Assembly (NCBI GenBank): GCA_007922305.1
Contig: ML677481.1
Location: forward strand, 124,001-188,000
Length of the DNA stretch: 64,000 nucleotides
Source of the DNA: Dermatemys mawii
Lineage: Eukaryota > Chordata > Testudines > Dermatemydidae
Direction of reading: 5' to 3'
In this document: in pieces, positions 1-9,998 of the stretch
Layout of the letters: each line of letters opens with the position of its first letter
Position numbering within the stretch: position 1 is the stretch's first letter
The notes under the pieces: model-generated
Told to the model about the DNA's origin: nothing
Database searches by the model: none
What the model saw: only the letters and a program-made list of their open reading frames with translations
Translations under genes and position numbers: made by a program

Positions 1-204
1 CTCCTTGGCTTTCACGCGGCACTGGTGCAGGTCCCTCTCGTAGCCCTTCTCCACCATGCCCCGAGAGATCTTCTCATAGACGTCCGCGTTCCTCCGGCGA
101 GATTGGAGCTGGGCCTGCACGCCCTCTGCTCCCCACAGGCCAAGGAGGTCCAACACCTCCCGCATACTCCAGGCAGGAGCGCGTTTGGTGCGTGGGCCCC
201 GCAT
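1..204 (-). CDS. Myb/SANT-like DNA-binding domain protein, Harbinger-type (partial, runs off left edge)
   Basis: On the minus strand an open frame begins with ATG at 204-202 and runs 68 codons to the window edge without a stop. It starts MRGPRTKRAPAW, then has a trihelix/Myb-SANT-like pattern: a tryptophan near residue 12, an acidic-hydrophobic first helix (EVLDLLGLWG), and a charged second half (RRRNADVYEKISRGM) followed by DLHQCRVKAK. This W..LLGLWG..V...L....N..VYEKI...M...G..R....QCR.K.K pattern is typical of the Myb/SANT-like proteins that accompany PIF/Harbinger transposases and of domesticated MSANTD-type genes. The domain binds DNA. The downstream transposase would lie outside the window. 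The frame sits inside DNA resembling a Harbinger element end, so it is more likely a transposon gene than a host gene. Confidence 0.7.
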   Translation of the reverse strand, partial: MRGPRTKRAPAWSMREVLDLLGLWGAEGVQAQLQSRRRNADVYEKISRGMVEKGYERDLHQCRVKAKE

Positions 205-556
205 CGTCTGCTGGGCAGGCGAGCTCTCCACGCTGAACAAACAAGACATGGGAAATTTGAAAGCTCCCGATTCTTTAACGGAGGAGGGGTACCTGCGTAC
301 TTGGCTGCTGGGCAGCGGAGTTAAGAATGCTGACCAGAGCGATCACCGTGGAGCATTGTGGGACAGCTCCCGGAGGCCACTTCAGCCACCGTAAGCGAGC
401 CCTGAGTAGATGTCATTAAGCGCTATGCCTCTCTCGGAGGCGGGGTAATAAAGTCGATGTAGCGGGCGAGTTACATTGGCAGGAGGGACCCGGTAGTGTA
501 GACGCGTATAGAGTTGGGGCTGACATTGACCTAACTCTGTAGCATAGGCCAGGCCA
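1..556 (-). mobile_element. PIF/Harbinger-like DNA transposon, end portion
   Basis: The Myb/SANT-like frame (1-204) is followed by non-coding DNA containing the phrase gcattgtgggacagctcccgg. The same kind of phrase (gcattgtgggatggctcctgg) recurs in the Harbinger MITE at about 47480. Around 540-556 the sequence ctgtagcataggccaggcc resembles the outward end gtgtagaccaggcc seen on the other Harbinger MITEs here. I infer that this is one end of an autonomous or formerly autonomous element whose transposase lies to the left. The exact boundary and its duplication are not resolved. Confidence 0.5.
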
Positions 557-559
557 CAG

Positions 560-1619
560 GCAGGAAGCTCAGGCCTGAAGCCGAGCCCAGCAGGCTGGCG
601 GAGAAGTGTGTGATGGGGCTGGGAAGGGCCCCGGGAGCCTCTCTGATAGCCAGAGACTGACCATAATACGGCCTTGGCCGTGCCCCCATGTCCTCATCAC
701 TCTGGCCACCTGCAGGACCGGATTAACTTTTTGTGGGCCTGGCTCAGAACATATTTGTAGGCCTCCATGGAGGCAATGGAGCATGGTGTGGGGAGGCCAG
801 TCCCCAGAGCGAGAGGCCAGCCAGACACAATGGGGCATGGTATGGTGGGGCCGCCCCACTCCCCACACTGGCCCGCCTGGCCCTATGCTGCCAGCGTGCC
901 CCTTCCCCTTGGGGTGGACCCATGCTACACCACACAGCCCCCCCACAACATGAATACCCCCACCGACTCCCTATGCCAAGAGCTCCCCTCGGGAGTGGAG
1001 CGACTGCCCTGCTGGGCTCCCTTGACCCACTTGCCTGGAGGGGCCAAGCCGAGCCCCACCCACTGTCGTCCCCCCACAACTGGCCAGGCTTCTGCACCAG
1101 CCCCAGGTGGCTCAGCTCCGGGGAGACAGGGGGGGCCCCACAGGTGGTGGGAAGCAGAGACTGCCCGGAGCCGGAGGTGCACTGGGGTCCGGCCAGGGGG
1201 CTGAGAGGAGCTGGCGGATGGGACCAGGGGGCGGAGAGGAGCCTTGGGCCGGCTGAGAAGAGCAGGTGATGGGTGGGGGGAGCTGGCAGGGTCTCGGGGC
1301 TCAGTGCAAGCAGAGCAGGCCTTGGCCCCTTCTGAGCATGGGCCTGGCTCCCTGGTGCCACTGGAAACCCGGGACTGGCCACCTGCTGCTGGATTCGACC
1401 AGTGTCCGCCCTGCCCCAGGGCTGCCCAGAGCTCCTGGGGAATCTGCCCCAGTCCCAGAGTCCGGCAAGTAGCCCCAGCCCCACTCCAGCCCACAGAGGG
1501 GAACAGAGACAGACACGCAGAATCCCAAACCAGCAGCACACGGCCTCAGAGAGACGCCCAAACTTCCACACTGACATTCACCCCCAAGGCCCTGCGGGGT
1601 AACAACACTGGGCACCTAC
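560..1619 (-). other. Intron-like DNA downstream of TRIM remnant A, paralogous to intron 2 of gene E
   Basis: No gene is recognised here. Read on the minus strand, about 1500-1600 matches the + strand after exon 2 of gene E (51120-51240): both carry gtttgggc-tctctctg followed by ctgtgtgctgct. The phrase ctgctgggctcggcttcaggc near 570-595 (minus) matches 51448-51468. The stretch is therefore an inverted duplicate of a TRIM intron, with unrelated repeat-like DNA at about 715-1200. Long overlapping open frames on both strands are a by-product of high GC. Confidence 0.55.
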
Positions 1620-2710
1620 CAGGTACTCTGGGCTTCCCGCCGACCAGTTTCAATCCCAGGAGCTTTTCTCTCTCTTCCTTCAGAGCCTGCAGTGGGGTCT
1701 GAAATTGTTCCTGGGCAAAGGGACATGGAGGGGCGAGGGGAGGGTGTTAATTTTTTTTCTTCTGGAGCATGATAAGGAATGATTCCCCCCCCCCCCCCCC
1801 CCACATACACAATAAAGGTGCTGCACGGATTTAGTTTTCCAGTTTGTTTAACCCAGCAGCAGGCTGGGAGCACTCACATGGCAACTCACAGGCCAGGCCA
1901 GCTGCAGGTATTGGGGGAGAACAGCAGGTCACAGAGGAGATCTGGTTCTTTTCAGGAATACAGGCCACCAATATACAATCTCTAGTGCCTCCCTAGGTAG
2001 CATGCTTGGGAGAGATCTCCTTCCTACAACTCTGCTTCCATATTGCTGATTGCTAGTCAAACGGAGGCACTTTGCTCCAAAAATTCACCATCCATTAGTC
2101 CTAAGCTTGAGGGCCAAGATCAGTAATTTAAGAATAAGACTCCTGATAAGATCATTGTAATTAACAAATAACAACCAAAAAGGTGGCAGAAAATATGGAG
2201 TTCAGACAAAGGAACCGGATATCTGGACATTCACAAGTAAAGTGCCAGACTCTATGTCTGTCTGAACTACTGAGTTTTGGCCTCTGAAATCTAGGTCTGG
2301 AAAAAAGCCACTGATCTAAATATTGTTAGTGGGCAAATATTTCCTACCTCGTCCTCCTGGGCAGCTTCCTCTATGGGACCCACGTGTGAGGTCTGGAGCA
2401 GATCTATGGGGTTTTGATCCACTCCACAGAACAGTTTCAGGGCCTTCTGGTGACTCACACACTCGCTCCCCTCCTGAGCCTGGAAACTCAGCCCCCGGCT
2501 ATGTCGATCACTCTGGCCAGGTCCCTGCTGGGCTGCAGGTTTCTCTGCGCTGGGGAGCCGGAAGAGTCTGAATTCCCCCCAGCACTGGCTGTTGCAGGCC
2601 CGGCAGAAGTTGTGCCCGCGGTGGATCCACACCGGCTCTTGGAAATACTCCAGGCAGATGGGACAAGACGCTACATCCGGAGACTTTCTGCTGGGCTCCC
2701 CGCAGGCGAT
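1620..2710 (-). pseudogene. TRIM gene A remnant (RING/B-box exon 1 and coiled-coil exon 2), inverted
   Basis: Exon 1 (about 2710-2348, minus) encodes a recognisable RING start ([21 protein letters not shown]) and a B-box tail (CVSHQKALKLFC), and ends at a GTAGGA donor. Compared with gene E, exon 1 is about 54 nt shorter. The RING second half is scrambled (no CPQC), later B-box ligands are lost, and the paralogous ATG is ATC at 2710-2708. An in-frame ATG 30 nt upstream (2740) could substitute. Exon 2 (1710-1620) encodes EQFQTPLQALKEEREKLLG, but is 91 nt instead of 96, so it shifts frame before its GTAGGT donor. Later exons would lie left of the window or are gone. It is the only minus-strand TRIM unit here and is head-to-head with B. 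It is called a pseudogene with good confidence. Confidence 0.8.
1785..1802. repeat. poly(C)18 tract
   Basis: Eighteen consecutive C residues follow gatt and precede acatacac. The tract lies just upstream (in minus orientation) of exon 2 of TRIM remnant A. The paralogous place in gene E has a shorter C run before its acceptor, so this is an expanded splice-acceptor pyrimidine tract. Its length is likely to be unreliable in assemblies. Confidence 0.9.
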
Positions 2711-2746
2711 GGATCCGGGCGGGAAAGGGGGGGACCACAACAGTGA

Positions 2747-2822
2747 GTTTCAATGATCAGCCGCCTGGCAGAGGAGCCCAGGGTGGAATTGGGTGTTTCC
2801 CTTCCTGGATCCGGCTCATTGG
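2747..2822 (-). promoter_or_regulatory. Decayed TRIM promoter: CCAAT box and half ISRE
   Basis: On the minus strand, ggctcagccaatgag (CCAAT at 2822-2818) matches the CCAAT region of genes E and F. Nearer the start, cattgaaact (core TGAAAC, 2752-2747) aligns with the ISRE of gene E, whose full form is GAAATTGAAACT. The first GAAA half is missing here. This supports remnant A being a copy that moved with its promoter. Confidence 0.5.
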
Positions 2823-3113
2823 CTGAGCCGCGGCTGTGACTTCTCCCAGCCCCTGGGGGGGATCTGGTGAGAAATGTGATCCTCTGTCTGTGTGCCGGGG
2901 ACAGGGTTAAACTCCGGTTCGTTTACACTGTCCATAAAGTCAGACAGATTTGGCTCCCTTGGGGGAAACCAGATTTAAAGGCGTAGTCCTCCCTTGCAAA
3001 ACACCTCCCACAAATCACTGAATTCAGTGATTTGACTCCCCAAATTGCCACATAAGAGGGATAGTGGCTCAGATAAAGTCCAGTTAGCCTGGGGTCCTGT
3101 CTTCTGACAGTGG

Positions 3114-3815
3114 TAGGGTGACCGTATGGCTGGTTTTTGGCTGGAACACGTGGTCCAAAAGGGATCCCGGTGGCTATGGTCAGCACTGTTGACTCTCCAG
3201 CTGGCAGTGCCACGCAGCGAGGCTGGCAAAGCTCCCTGCTAGCCTCCATGACGTGCGGCTTCCGGGCAGCAGCCAGAAGGTCCTCCCACTCCGGCTCCTA
3301 TGCATAGGGGCAGCCAGGGGGCTCCGCACGCTGCGCCCCACACCAAGCGCTGCCCTCCCACCCTTCGAACCCCCCAGCCCAGAGCCTGTTCCTGCACCCC
3401 AAATCCCTCATCTCCGGCCCCACATTAGAGCCAGGAACTCCCAGCTAGAGCCCTTACCGCCCTGCGCCCCAACCCCTGCCCCAGCCTGGAGCCCCATCCT
3501 CCACACTGAACCCCTCATTTCTGGCCCCACCTCAGAACGCCCGCCTCACAGCTCAGAGCCAGAATCTTCTCCCACCCTGCACTGCTCTGCATCAGCCCGC
3601 AGCCCTCTCCCATACTCTGACCCCTTGGCTCCACCCTGCAGAGCAGAACTCTCTCCTGCACCCCAAACCCCTCATCCCTGGCCCCACCCCAGAGCCTGCA
3701 CCCCCAATCCAGAGCCTGTATCTTCTCCCACACTCCAATCCCCTGCCTCAGTCCGGAGCTCCCTCCTGCACCCCAAAACCATCATCCCTGACCCTACCCC
3801 TAAGCCCACCCCCTC
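3114..3815 (+). repeat. Degenerate hAT-like end plus C-rich imperfect tandem repeat
   Basis: At 3114 the sequence tagggtgaccgtatggctgg resembles the left end of the hAT-type MITEs seen elsewhere here, but no matching right end was found. From about 3290 to 3815 the DNA is C-rich. It repeats variants of gcaccccaaacccctcatcc-ctggccccacc at irregular intervals, which creates a long artificial open frame on the + strand. I see no protein homology in that frame and do not call a gene. Confidence 0.5.
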
Positions 3816-3817
3816 AG

Positions 3818-3931
3818 CCGGAACCTGTTCTGTTCATTCTCTCTGGGGCACCTGGCATTGGTCACTGTCAGAAGACAGGATAACTGAGCTAGATGGACTT
3901 TGGTCTGACCCAGTCTGGCCCTTCTTATGTT
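3818..3931 (+). mobile_element. CR1 LINE 3' segment
   Basis: The series cctgttctgttcattctctc, ggggcacctggcattggtca, gctagatggactttggtctg and acccagtctggcccttctta is a CR1 tail type that recurs at about 25450 and 40700 here. It ends exactly where TRIM homology of remnant B starts, and appears to have replaced the first part of its RING exon. Confidence 0.75.
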
Positions 3932-4286
3932 TATTTCCAAGAGCTGGTGTTTATACACTGTGGACACAATTTTTGCCAAGCCTGCGTCAGCCAGTGCTGG
4001 AGGGAATTGGAGATAAACTTCTCCTGCACTCAGTGCAGAGAGACCATCCAGCAGAGAAACTTCAGGCCAAACAGGGAGCTGGGGAATGTAGAAATAACCA
4101 AGTGGCCTTGTTCACAGCCTGCAGTGGTAGCAGGAGGGGAGAGGGTGTGTGGGGAACACCAGGAGGCTCTGAAACTGTTCTGCAAAGAGGAACAAATCCC
4201 CATCTGTTTAATTTTCAGAGAGTTCTGGGTTCACAGAGCTCACTCTGGGGTCACTTTCTGTGGAAGAGGGAGCGCAGAACTGCAAG

Positions 4287-4395
4287 GTAAGAAAACACTT
4301 TTTCTTACTAATTGTTACACAGTCCTGCCTTGAGTGCAGGGGACTGGACTAGATCTCCTCTTGAAGTCCCTTCCAGTCCTACACTTCTGTGATAC
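4287..4395 (+). mobile_element. CR1 LINE 3' terminus
   Basis: The series ggggactggactagatctcc, cttccagtcctacacttctg and tgataccatgg is a diverged CR1 3' end in + orientation, lying directly after the exon 1 donor of TRIM remnant B. Confidence 0.6.
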
Positions 4396-5010
4396 CATGG
4401 TTCTATTTTACGTCTAGCTAACCAGCCTAAAATTACCCAGATCATCTGATCATCCTTTTTGGTTACTCGCATGACATTAGAACACTTCCAGTCTTCTGGA
4501 ATTTCCCCACTATTCCAAGAGTTATTAAAAATTAACACCAGCCAGCTGGAGATCTCCTCCGCGAATTCCTTTGGAGTTAGTTACCTGGGAATGCTGATGT
4601 AAAAATGTTTCTCCCTCCTCCTAGACGTTTTCTCACATCCCCCTTGGGTGGGGAAATACTTCTTCATCCTCACATGTGGAATGGATCATCCTGCTTCTTC
4701 CCAAGCTCAGACCAGAAATATTTATGGAACATTTCTGCCTTTTCTGCATTGTTCTTAGCAAGTTTATTGTGATCATGATGCAGTGATGTGCCTATACCAT
4801 TGTTAGGGGGGGTTGTTTGTTTTTTTCTGATATGCTTAAAAAACTCCTCCTTGTTGTCCTTAACCATGCCAGTTGTGATTTTTTCCCCCAAGATATCTCT
4901 GGCCTCCCTTATCAATTTTCTACACTTCATTACTTCAGATTCATATTGATTACGATCTACTTCTCCTTTCCCCCTTTTGTTATGTATTGTTCTAAGAAAA
5001 TCAGTCACAG
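4396..5010 (-). mobile_element. CR1-type LINE ORF2 fragment
   Basis: On the minus strand 5008-4670 encodes a frame rich in NKEEFFKHIRKK, NNAEKAEMFHKYFWS and similar. This is the linker region between endonuclease and reverse transcriptase in CR1/L2-clade LINEs (ancestral style: DNKKGFYKYI...EKAEVLNAFF). Continuing toward 4400 on the same strand, FNNSWNSGEIPEDWK and a frame-shifted DLGNFRLVS match the start of the CR1 reverse transcriptase domain (SGEVPEDWK...NYRPVSL). Several stops and frame changes make it dead. It lies in intron 1 of TRIM remnant B. Confidence 0.8.
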
Positions 5011-5484
5011 AAGAAAATAGACCCCCTCCTCCAGTGAAATCTCACCCAGACCATTTCCCCCCCTACAAGGAATAAATCCAGATGCAATTGCAGACTCTGA
5101 AAGAAGAGAGAAGAAAGCTCCTGGGGATTAAAGTGACTGGTGAGAGGAGAAGCCAGGAATATCTGGTAGGTGCCCATTGTTATTATCTAGCAGGGACATG
5201 GGTATGGGTCTCTCTCTCCCTGGGTCAGCCTTACTCTCTGACCGGTAAAGCGAACAATGAAAATCAAAAGATGCTGATGTGGCTGGATCAGCACAAAGCA
5301 AAACACACCGGGGTCAATGGGAAGAAGCAATCAAACAGCCACAAGCTAGGCTGCTCCTGATCCCTTGCACGGAGCGATCACCCAGGCAGTTACTTCACCG
5401 GAATGGCCCTGTGTCAAAATAAAGCAGACTTGCTCCAAACGCAAAATCCGTGGCCGCAAACCAGGGGTGGAAAGTGGGAGGTGA

Positions 5485-5735
5485 AAAGCCCAGCGTTTCT
5501 CAAAGCAGGGGGGCCTGACCCAAAAGGGGGTTGCAAGACTATTGTGGGGGGGTCGTGAGGGCAGTGACTGCTGGCCAGGCACCCAGCTCTGAAGACGGCA
5601 CTGCTACCGGCAGCAGCGCAAAAGTAAGGATGGCGTGGTATGCGGGGGTTGGGGGGGGTTGGGTCATCAGAGCCTGAAATATTTTCAAAGGGGGTCCCAG
5701 CGAAAAAAAAGTTTGAGAACCCCTGGTCTAAACCC
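5485..5735. mobile_element. Non-autonomous hAT-like element (gttctcaaa ends)
   Basis: The left end agcgtttctcaaagc and the right end gtttgagaacccctgg are inverted relative to each other, in the manner of the cagnggttctcaaac / gtttgagaaccnctg families. The interior includes cccaaaagggggttgcaaga. The ends are diverged and no duplication was assigned. Confidence 0.55.
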
Positions 5736-5936
5736 AGAGAGGATGGGTTGAGAGCAACGGGACAGAGAGAGACACTTTCTACTCCAGCGGACTAAATACA
5801 AGGAAGCGAGAGGCAGAGATTGCCTCAAAAGTATGAGCAGCAATAGAAGGCTGAGGATAAATTGTGTATGATCCTGGGAGGAAGGGAAGAGACATTAGCG
5901 ATAGTACCTGGCCACCGGGTCATGAGCTTCCTAAAC

Positions 5937-6060
5937 AGGGTGATCGAACAGCAAATGTGAAAAATTGGGACATGGGGTGGGAGGTAATAGGAGCTTATAT
6001 AAGAAAAAGACCCCAAAATCAGGACTGTTCCTATAAAATCGGGACATCTGGTCACCCTAT
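5937..6060. mobile_element. ~123-bp hAT MITE, TAGGGTGACC family
   Basis: The left end cagggtgatcgaacagcaaa and right end gacatctggtcacccta are mutually inverted. The interior has the family signature (aaaaattgggacatgggg, tataagaaaaagaccccaaa). The left end is mutated. It lies in intron 2 of TRIM remnant B. Confidence 0.75.
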
Positions 6061-6951
6061 TCCCAAATCTGAGGAGCGTTAAGTGCTGGGAGAGGTTAAC
6101 TGGGGTGATTGTAGAATCCTTGACCTTGGCGGTTTTTAAGGACAATTAAAATCCTGTACATTCAGGGCCTAGTTATGTCCTGAATCTCTATGTTCTTGAC
6201 CTGCCTTTCCTTTCTCTTGGTTCTAATCTGTTCATTACAGGAACAGACGAAAATCCAGAGGTGCAAGATCATGTCTGAATCTGAGCAGCTCTGCCATCTA
6301 CTAGAGGAACAAGAGCGGCTCCTGCTGGGAGAGCTGGAGAAGGAGATTGTGAACGGACAGAAGGGGAGTGTGGCTAAACTCTCTGAGGAGATTTCCCATC
6401 TCAGCCAGCTGATCAGTGAGTTAGAGAAGATGTATCAGCAGTCAGTGAGTGAACTCCTGCAGGTGAGACCTCTGTTTAGGCAAGACCTGGAGCCTAGGAA
6501 ACTCAGTGTCTGTAACTTTCTATAGACATTATCTTTGTTTCCCAGTCACTTTCCGTTGGGATTTCTGGTATTTCATTCAGATATGTTGATTTTTTTACTT
6601 CACATGTTGTCATGGTGCTGAGATCCTGGGTGAATGTGGGCGGAGGGGAGAATAGGCCAGAGGAGGCTCCGTCTCCCCTGGCGTGGGCGCGGTTGTGGGG
6701 TTTGGCAGCAAAATGTTGGCTTTATTATGCCCCATGCAGGTTCCGGGGAGGTTGAGGAGGTCCTATGTGCTATTCAGCTTCCTGGGTTCTGCAGTGCTCT
6801 CCCTGGACTTCAAAGAGATTGTTGCACGGGCCTGGATTCACTCAGTGTTGCAACACCCGGCTTTTCGGCCCCTTGAAAAACACTGGTTTCCACAAAGTCC
6901 AGGTTAGCCGCGGTGGCTCCCTTTGCAACGCACGCTCAGTGAGGAGCCGCC

Positions 6952-7073
6952 TAGGGTGACCAAATGTCCTGATTTTATAGAGACAGTCCCAATTTTGGGG
7001 TCTTTTTCTTATATAGGCTATTACGCCCCATTCCCTGTCCTGATTTTTTCACACTTGCTGTCTGGTCACCCTA
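6952..7073. mobile_element. hAT MITE, TAGGGTGACC family, with 8-bp target duplication
   Basis: Ends tagggtgacca and ctggtcaccta-type inverted repeats bound 122 bp. They are flanked by gagccgcc at 6944-6951 and gagccgcc at 7074-7081, a perfect 8-bp duplication as made by hAT transposases. Confidence 0.9.
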
Positions 7074-7299
7074 GAGCCGCCTCAGCCAGCCAACGGGAGA
7101 TGCTGACAAGAGGGAAGTGTGCTAAGACCGGAGTTAGAAGCCTTAACCCTTTTGATGCAGGGAGGCTCCCATCTCTGCTGGGAGGGGCCACAGACGGGAC
7201 CCCCTCTCCTCACTTAGGCATTTCTTGCGAGAAGGGCTTAGGCTGGGCATTTTCAAACGTCACTGCCCTGCGGCCCTCTGCTGACAGTAAAAATTACTA

Positions 7300-7560
7300 T
7301 GTGACCCCGAGCCCTGTCACCCTGGTGGTGGTGGGTGGGTGGGTGGGGGGGAGTGCCTGTAACCTGAGCCCCAGCGCCCAAGGCTGAAGCCGAAGCCTGA
7401 GTCCGACCACCGAGGACTGAAGCCCTTGGGCTTCGGCCCCGGGCAGTGGGGCTCAGACTTTGGCTTTGGCAAGTCCAACGCCAGCCCTGGCAGCCCCATT
7501 AAAATGGGGTTGCGACCCGCTTTGGGGTTTGAGAATCGCTGTTTGAGAATCACTGGCATA
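7300..7560. repeat. hAT-like degenerate repeat
   Basis: Contains accctggtggtggtgggtgg, then clusters of gaagccgaagcctgagtccg, and ends in ggggtttgagaatcgctgt. This resembles the 19428-19692 element (gccgaagcccgagccccctt). Boundaries are uncertain and no gene is seen. Confidence 0.35.
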
Positions 7561-7625
7561 GGCACGTGCTAAATGCCAGACAAAATGGCTGGGTGAGGAG
7601 ATGAAGGCACTATTACCCTTGGAAA

Positions 7626-7720
7626 CCTGTAGCCTAGTGGTTAGAGGACTTGCTCAGAATGTGAGATACTGCAGTTCAAGACTCCCTCTTGCTCTCCTGA
7701 GCTGGCACTTTGCTACCTCT
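7626..7720 (+). repeat. tRNA-derived SINE-like fragment
   Basis: Has an A-box-like tagcctagtggttagaggac and a B-box-like gcagttcaagactccctc spaced as in a tRNA gene, but without proper stems. This is probably a short tRNA-derived SINE head rather than a functional tRNA. Confidence 0.4.
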
Positions 7721-8500
7721 TAGGTGAGTGTTTGCCCTAGGGATGCACTGTGGTGGGTCTTGCTGTTTGAAGCCACTGCGCTTTATTTACATATTAATTA
7801 GACCGGAGACAGAATGAGAATCACCCTCCAGTGAAGTGAAACCTCTTCCCCCTCCTACCCCATCCCCAGCTCTTGTGCTTATCCGACCGGGAATAGGAGC
7901 CGCTCTTGTCCCCGGTTCATAGATCACACTGGGGCTTGGGCATGACATAGGTGCCTGGACAGCGGGCACTGCCTGCCAGAAGCTTGGGGGGACTTGTACA
8001 GTGAAAATGTAGGTGCAGCGTGAGTTTAGGGGCTGGTCTCCTCATTTCACAGCTGAGGCACGGAAAGATGAAGTAAAACTTGCCAAGGCCACTGAGGAAG
8101 GAGCCGGGCCAGCAGCTGAACCCAGATCTAAGTCCTGCTCCAGGCCATTAAGCACAAGGGGTGTCACTCTGTGGGCCAATAAAGCGGGTGTGCCAGCCGG
8201 GCACATCACCAGTGCCACTGTGTTCAGATCCTTGTGTGGCCAGATCCCGGCCCCTGGTGGCCTGCTCTACTCCGGAACTGACTGATCCATTTGTTATTTC
8301 ATAATAACTGATTTGTGCTTAAAGGGAGCTGTGGCAGGAAGGTGCGAAATTAACAAATCACTGGCGCTCACCAGTTAGAGCGGTGGGTCATAGGGATAAA
8401 ATGCGTGGAGTGGTGCAAAGACCCCTGGTTGTTCTCGCTGTGGGACTGAGCTCTCTGTCTCTCTCTCCCCCTTGTAGGACATCTGAAGCACCTTGAACAG

Positions 8501-9349
8501 GTACGGGGCTCCTTCTCCCTCCCACTTGACTGTGTGGGAAGCTCGCCCCACAGCTCAACAGCAAAGCACACGGGATAGGGGCACAGTTCAGCTTCTCCTC
8601 TCTAGCTGGGGATGGCTGACTGTTTCTGATCCCCTAGGGAAGCACGATTCAAGTTGATTATATAAACTAAGGGTCCATACTGCAGTCACAGGGTATGGTT
8701 TTCGCTCCTGGCTTGCCTACAGCTTATATACTGAGAGCCCCATCTCCCTAGTTCAGCCTGTGGGGCAGAGTCCCCTTTGGTACAGAAACCTCCCACTGCT
8801 GAACAACCCCCCCAGGGTAGATTCCATTTCTACTAGACTATAGAATTAGCCAGCCTAGGGAAAGCACACGTCCGTCATCTGAACGTGTGTATTGACTAAC
8901 TTTGGATACCTGAGGGACTGACACATCTGGCAGTGGGCTTTGGGGGTTTTCACCTCTGCGTCACAGGTTAGGGCCCTGGCCAGATCAGGCTGGATCAAAA
9001 ATCTTCCCCACCCGATGAGTCTTTGGGGAGTTGGGTTGCCATTCACTCCTTTCCCCAGTCCAGGAAATTGGGGGAATGCTAAGGAATAGAGAGGAAGGAT
9101 TTTTGCTTTGACCCAGGTCCTGACATTCCAGTGGAGGCTAAATACTGGAGGAGCTGGGCTTTTATTATGAGTTCATCTGGCCTGCAGCACAACAAGATGT
9201 TGAGCCTGACTGGGGCAGGTCTAGGAGCTATAAGAATATCAACAAATAATATAAAGGCAACTTGGGTGGCGCAAAGGTAAGAGATCAGCAGGGGATAAAG
9301 ACGGACAGAGACAGAGATACGCTTATCTTGGAGCCCTTCCCGCCTTGGT
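8501..9349. other. Spacer between TRIM remnant B and gene C, no gene recognised
   Basis: Apart from the exon 4 donor side of remnant B, I see no exon with TRIM homology, no RNA gene and no clear repeat boundary in this stretch. Exons 5-7 of remnant B should lie here if retained and were not found. Confidence 0.5.
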
Positions 9350-9560
9350 AATCACAGAACTGGAAGGGACCTCGAGAGGATGTCTAATCCAGCCCCCTGC
9401 CCTCATGGCAGGACTAAGTATTATCTAGACCCATCCTTGACAAGTGTTTGTCTAACCTGCTCTTAAAAATCTCCAATGATGGATAAACTTTATCTGTTAG
9501 ATGAAATCTGACTCCTAACCTCCAATAAGTTTTCTTATTGTGTCTGGATTTAAATAAATG
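9350..9560 (-). mobile_element. CR1 LINE 3' segment
   Basis: The phrases tcacagaactggaagggacc, ctcgagaggatgtctaatcc and agccccctgccctcatggca are a CR1 tail in minus orientation, continuing to taaaaatctccaatgatgg. Confidence 0.75.
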
Positions 9561-9677
9561 ATTACATTACATTCGTTTATTGACATTTGGGGGCAGGATT
9601 TCACCATTCTGCCCTTCAATCGCAGAGCAATGCATTCTCTTAATTGCGGTATCCAAGAGGTTTTTTTTAACTTGGGA

Positions 9678-9801
9678 TAGGGTGACCAGATGTCCTGATT
9701 TTATAGGGACAGTTCCGATTTTGGGGTCTTTTTCTTATATAGGCTCTATTTACCCCTCACCTCCTGTCCCGATTTTTCACACTTGCTGTCTGGTCACCCT
9801 A
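9678..9801. mobile_element. hAT MITE, TAGGGTGACC family
   Basis: Bounded by tagggtgaccagatgtcc and gtctggtcaccct-a, 124 bp. Flanks acttggga (9670-9677) and acctggga (9802-9809) form an 8-bp duplication with one mismatch. It lies about 200 bp upstream of the gene C start codon. Confidence 0.9.
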
Positions 9802-9958
9802 ACCTGGGAATTAAGTAGCATTGTTCCCTGCCTGGGAAGGGTCACATTGCTCTCCAGAGCCTCAGGGGCTGAAACTCGATGGGGCTCATTCCAGCCCAGC
9901 AAATGAGCCGGCTCCAGAAAAAGAAATGCTGTCAGGATGCACTCAAAGGGAAGCGATG

Positions 9959-9964
9959 TGAAAC
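9959..9964 (+). promoter_or_regulatory. Degenerate ISRE-like half site upstream of gene C
   Basis: TGAAAC, 34 bp before the ATG, aligns with the second half of the ISRE in gene E. The first GAAA half is not preserved (aagcgatg). The CCAAT position is also altered (cccagcaaatgagccgg). Gene C may therefore be less interferon-responsive than D, E and F. Confidence 0.4.
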
Positions 9965-9998
9965 GAACCTGCTGTCACAGTTGTCCCTACGGAGAGCC

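Larger units (their letters stand above)
3932..8500 (+). pseudogene. TRIM gene B remnant (exons 1-4, no PRY-SPRY)
   Basis: Exon 1 (3932-4286) begins mid-RING at [17 protein letters not shown]; the CxxC start and the ATG are missing, replaced by a CR1 tail. It keeps FSCTQC and CGEHQEALKLFC, loses one B-box cysteine (ICLIF), and shifts frame before a GTAAGA donor. Exon 2 (5070-5165, 96 nt) has TAA as its second codon (5073-5075), then MQLQTLKEERRKLLG. Exon 3 (6241-6462, 222 nt) is open and strongly heptad-like ([19 protein letters not shown]). Exon 4 (8478-8500, 23 nt) contains TGA at 8484-8486. No exons 5-7 were seen before gene C begins. Introns hold a CR1 ORF2 piece and several hAT elements. 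The coiled-coil exon could only be made from an internal start, so it is probably non-functional. Confidence 0.85.

Noticed and set aside
744..1577. A 277-codon minus-strand open frame
   Set aside because: Matches the non-coding intron 2 of gene E in inverted orientation; composition is that of GC-rich intron/repeat.
3253..4290. A 345-codon + strand open frame
   Set aside because: It is driven by C-rich degenerate repeats, runs out of frame across a CR1 tail into the broken RING exon of TRIM remnant B, and contains no domain in its own frame.
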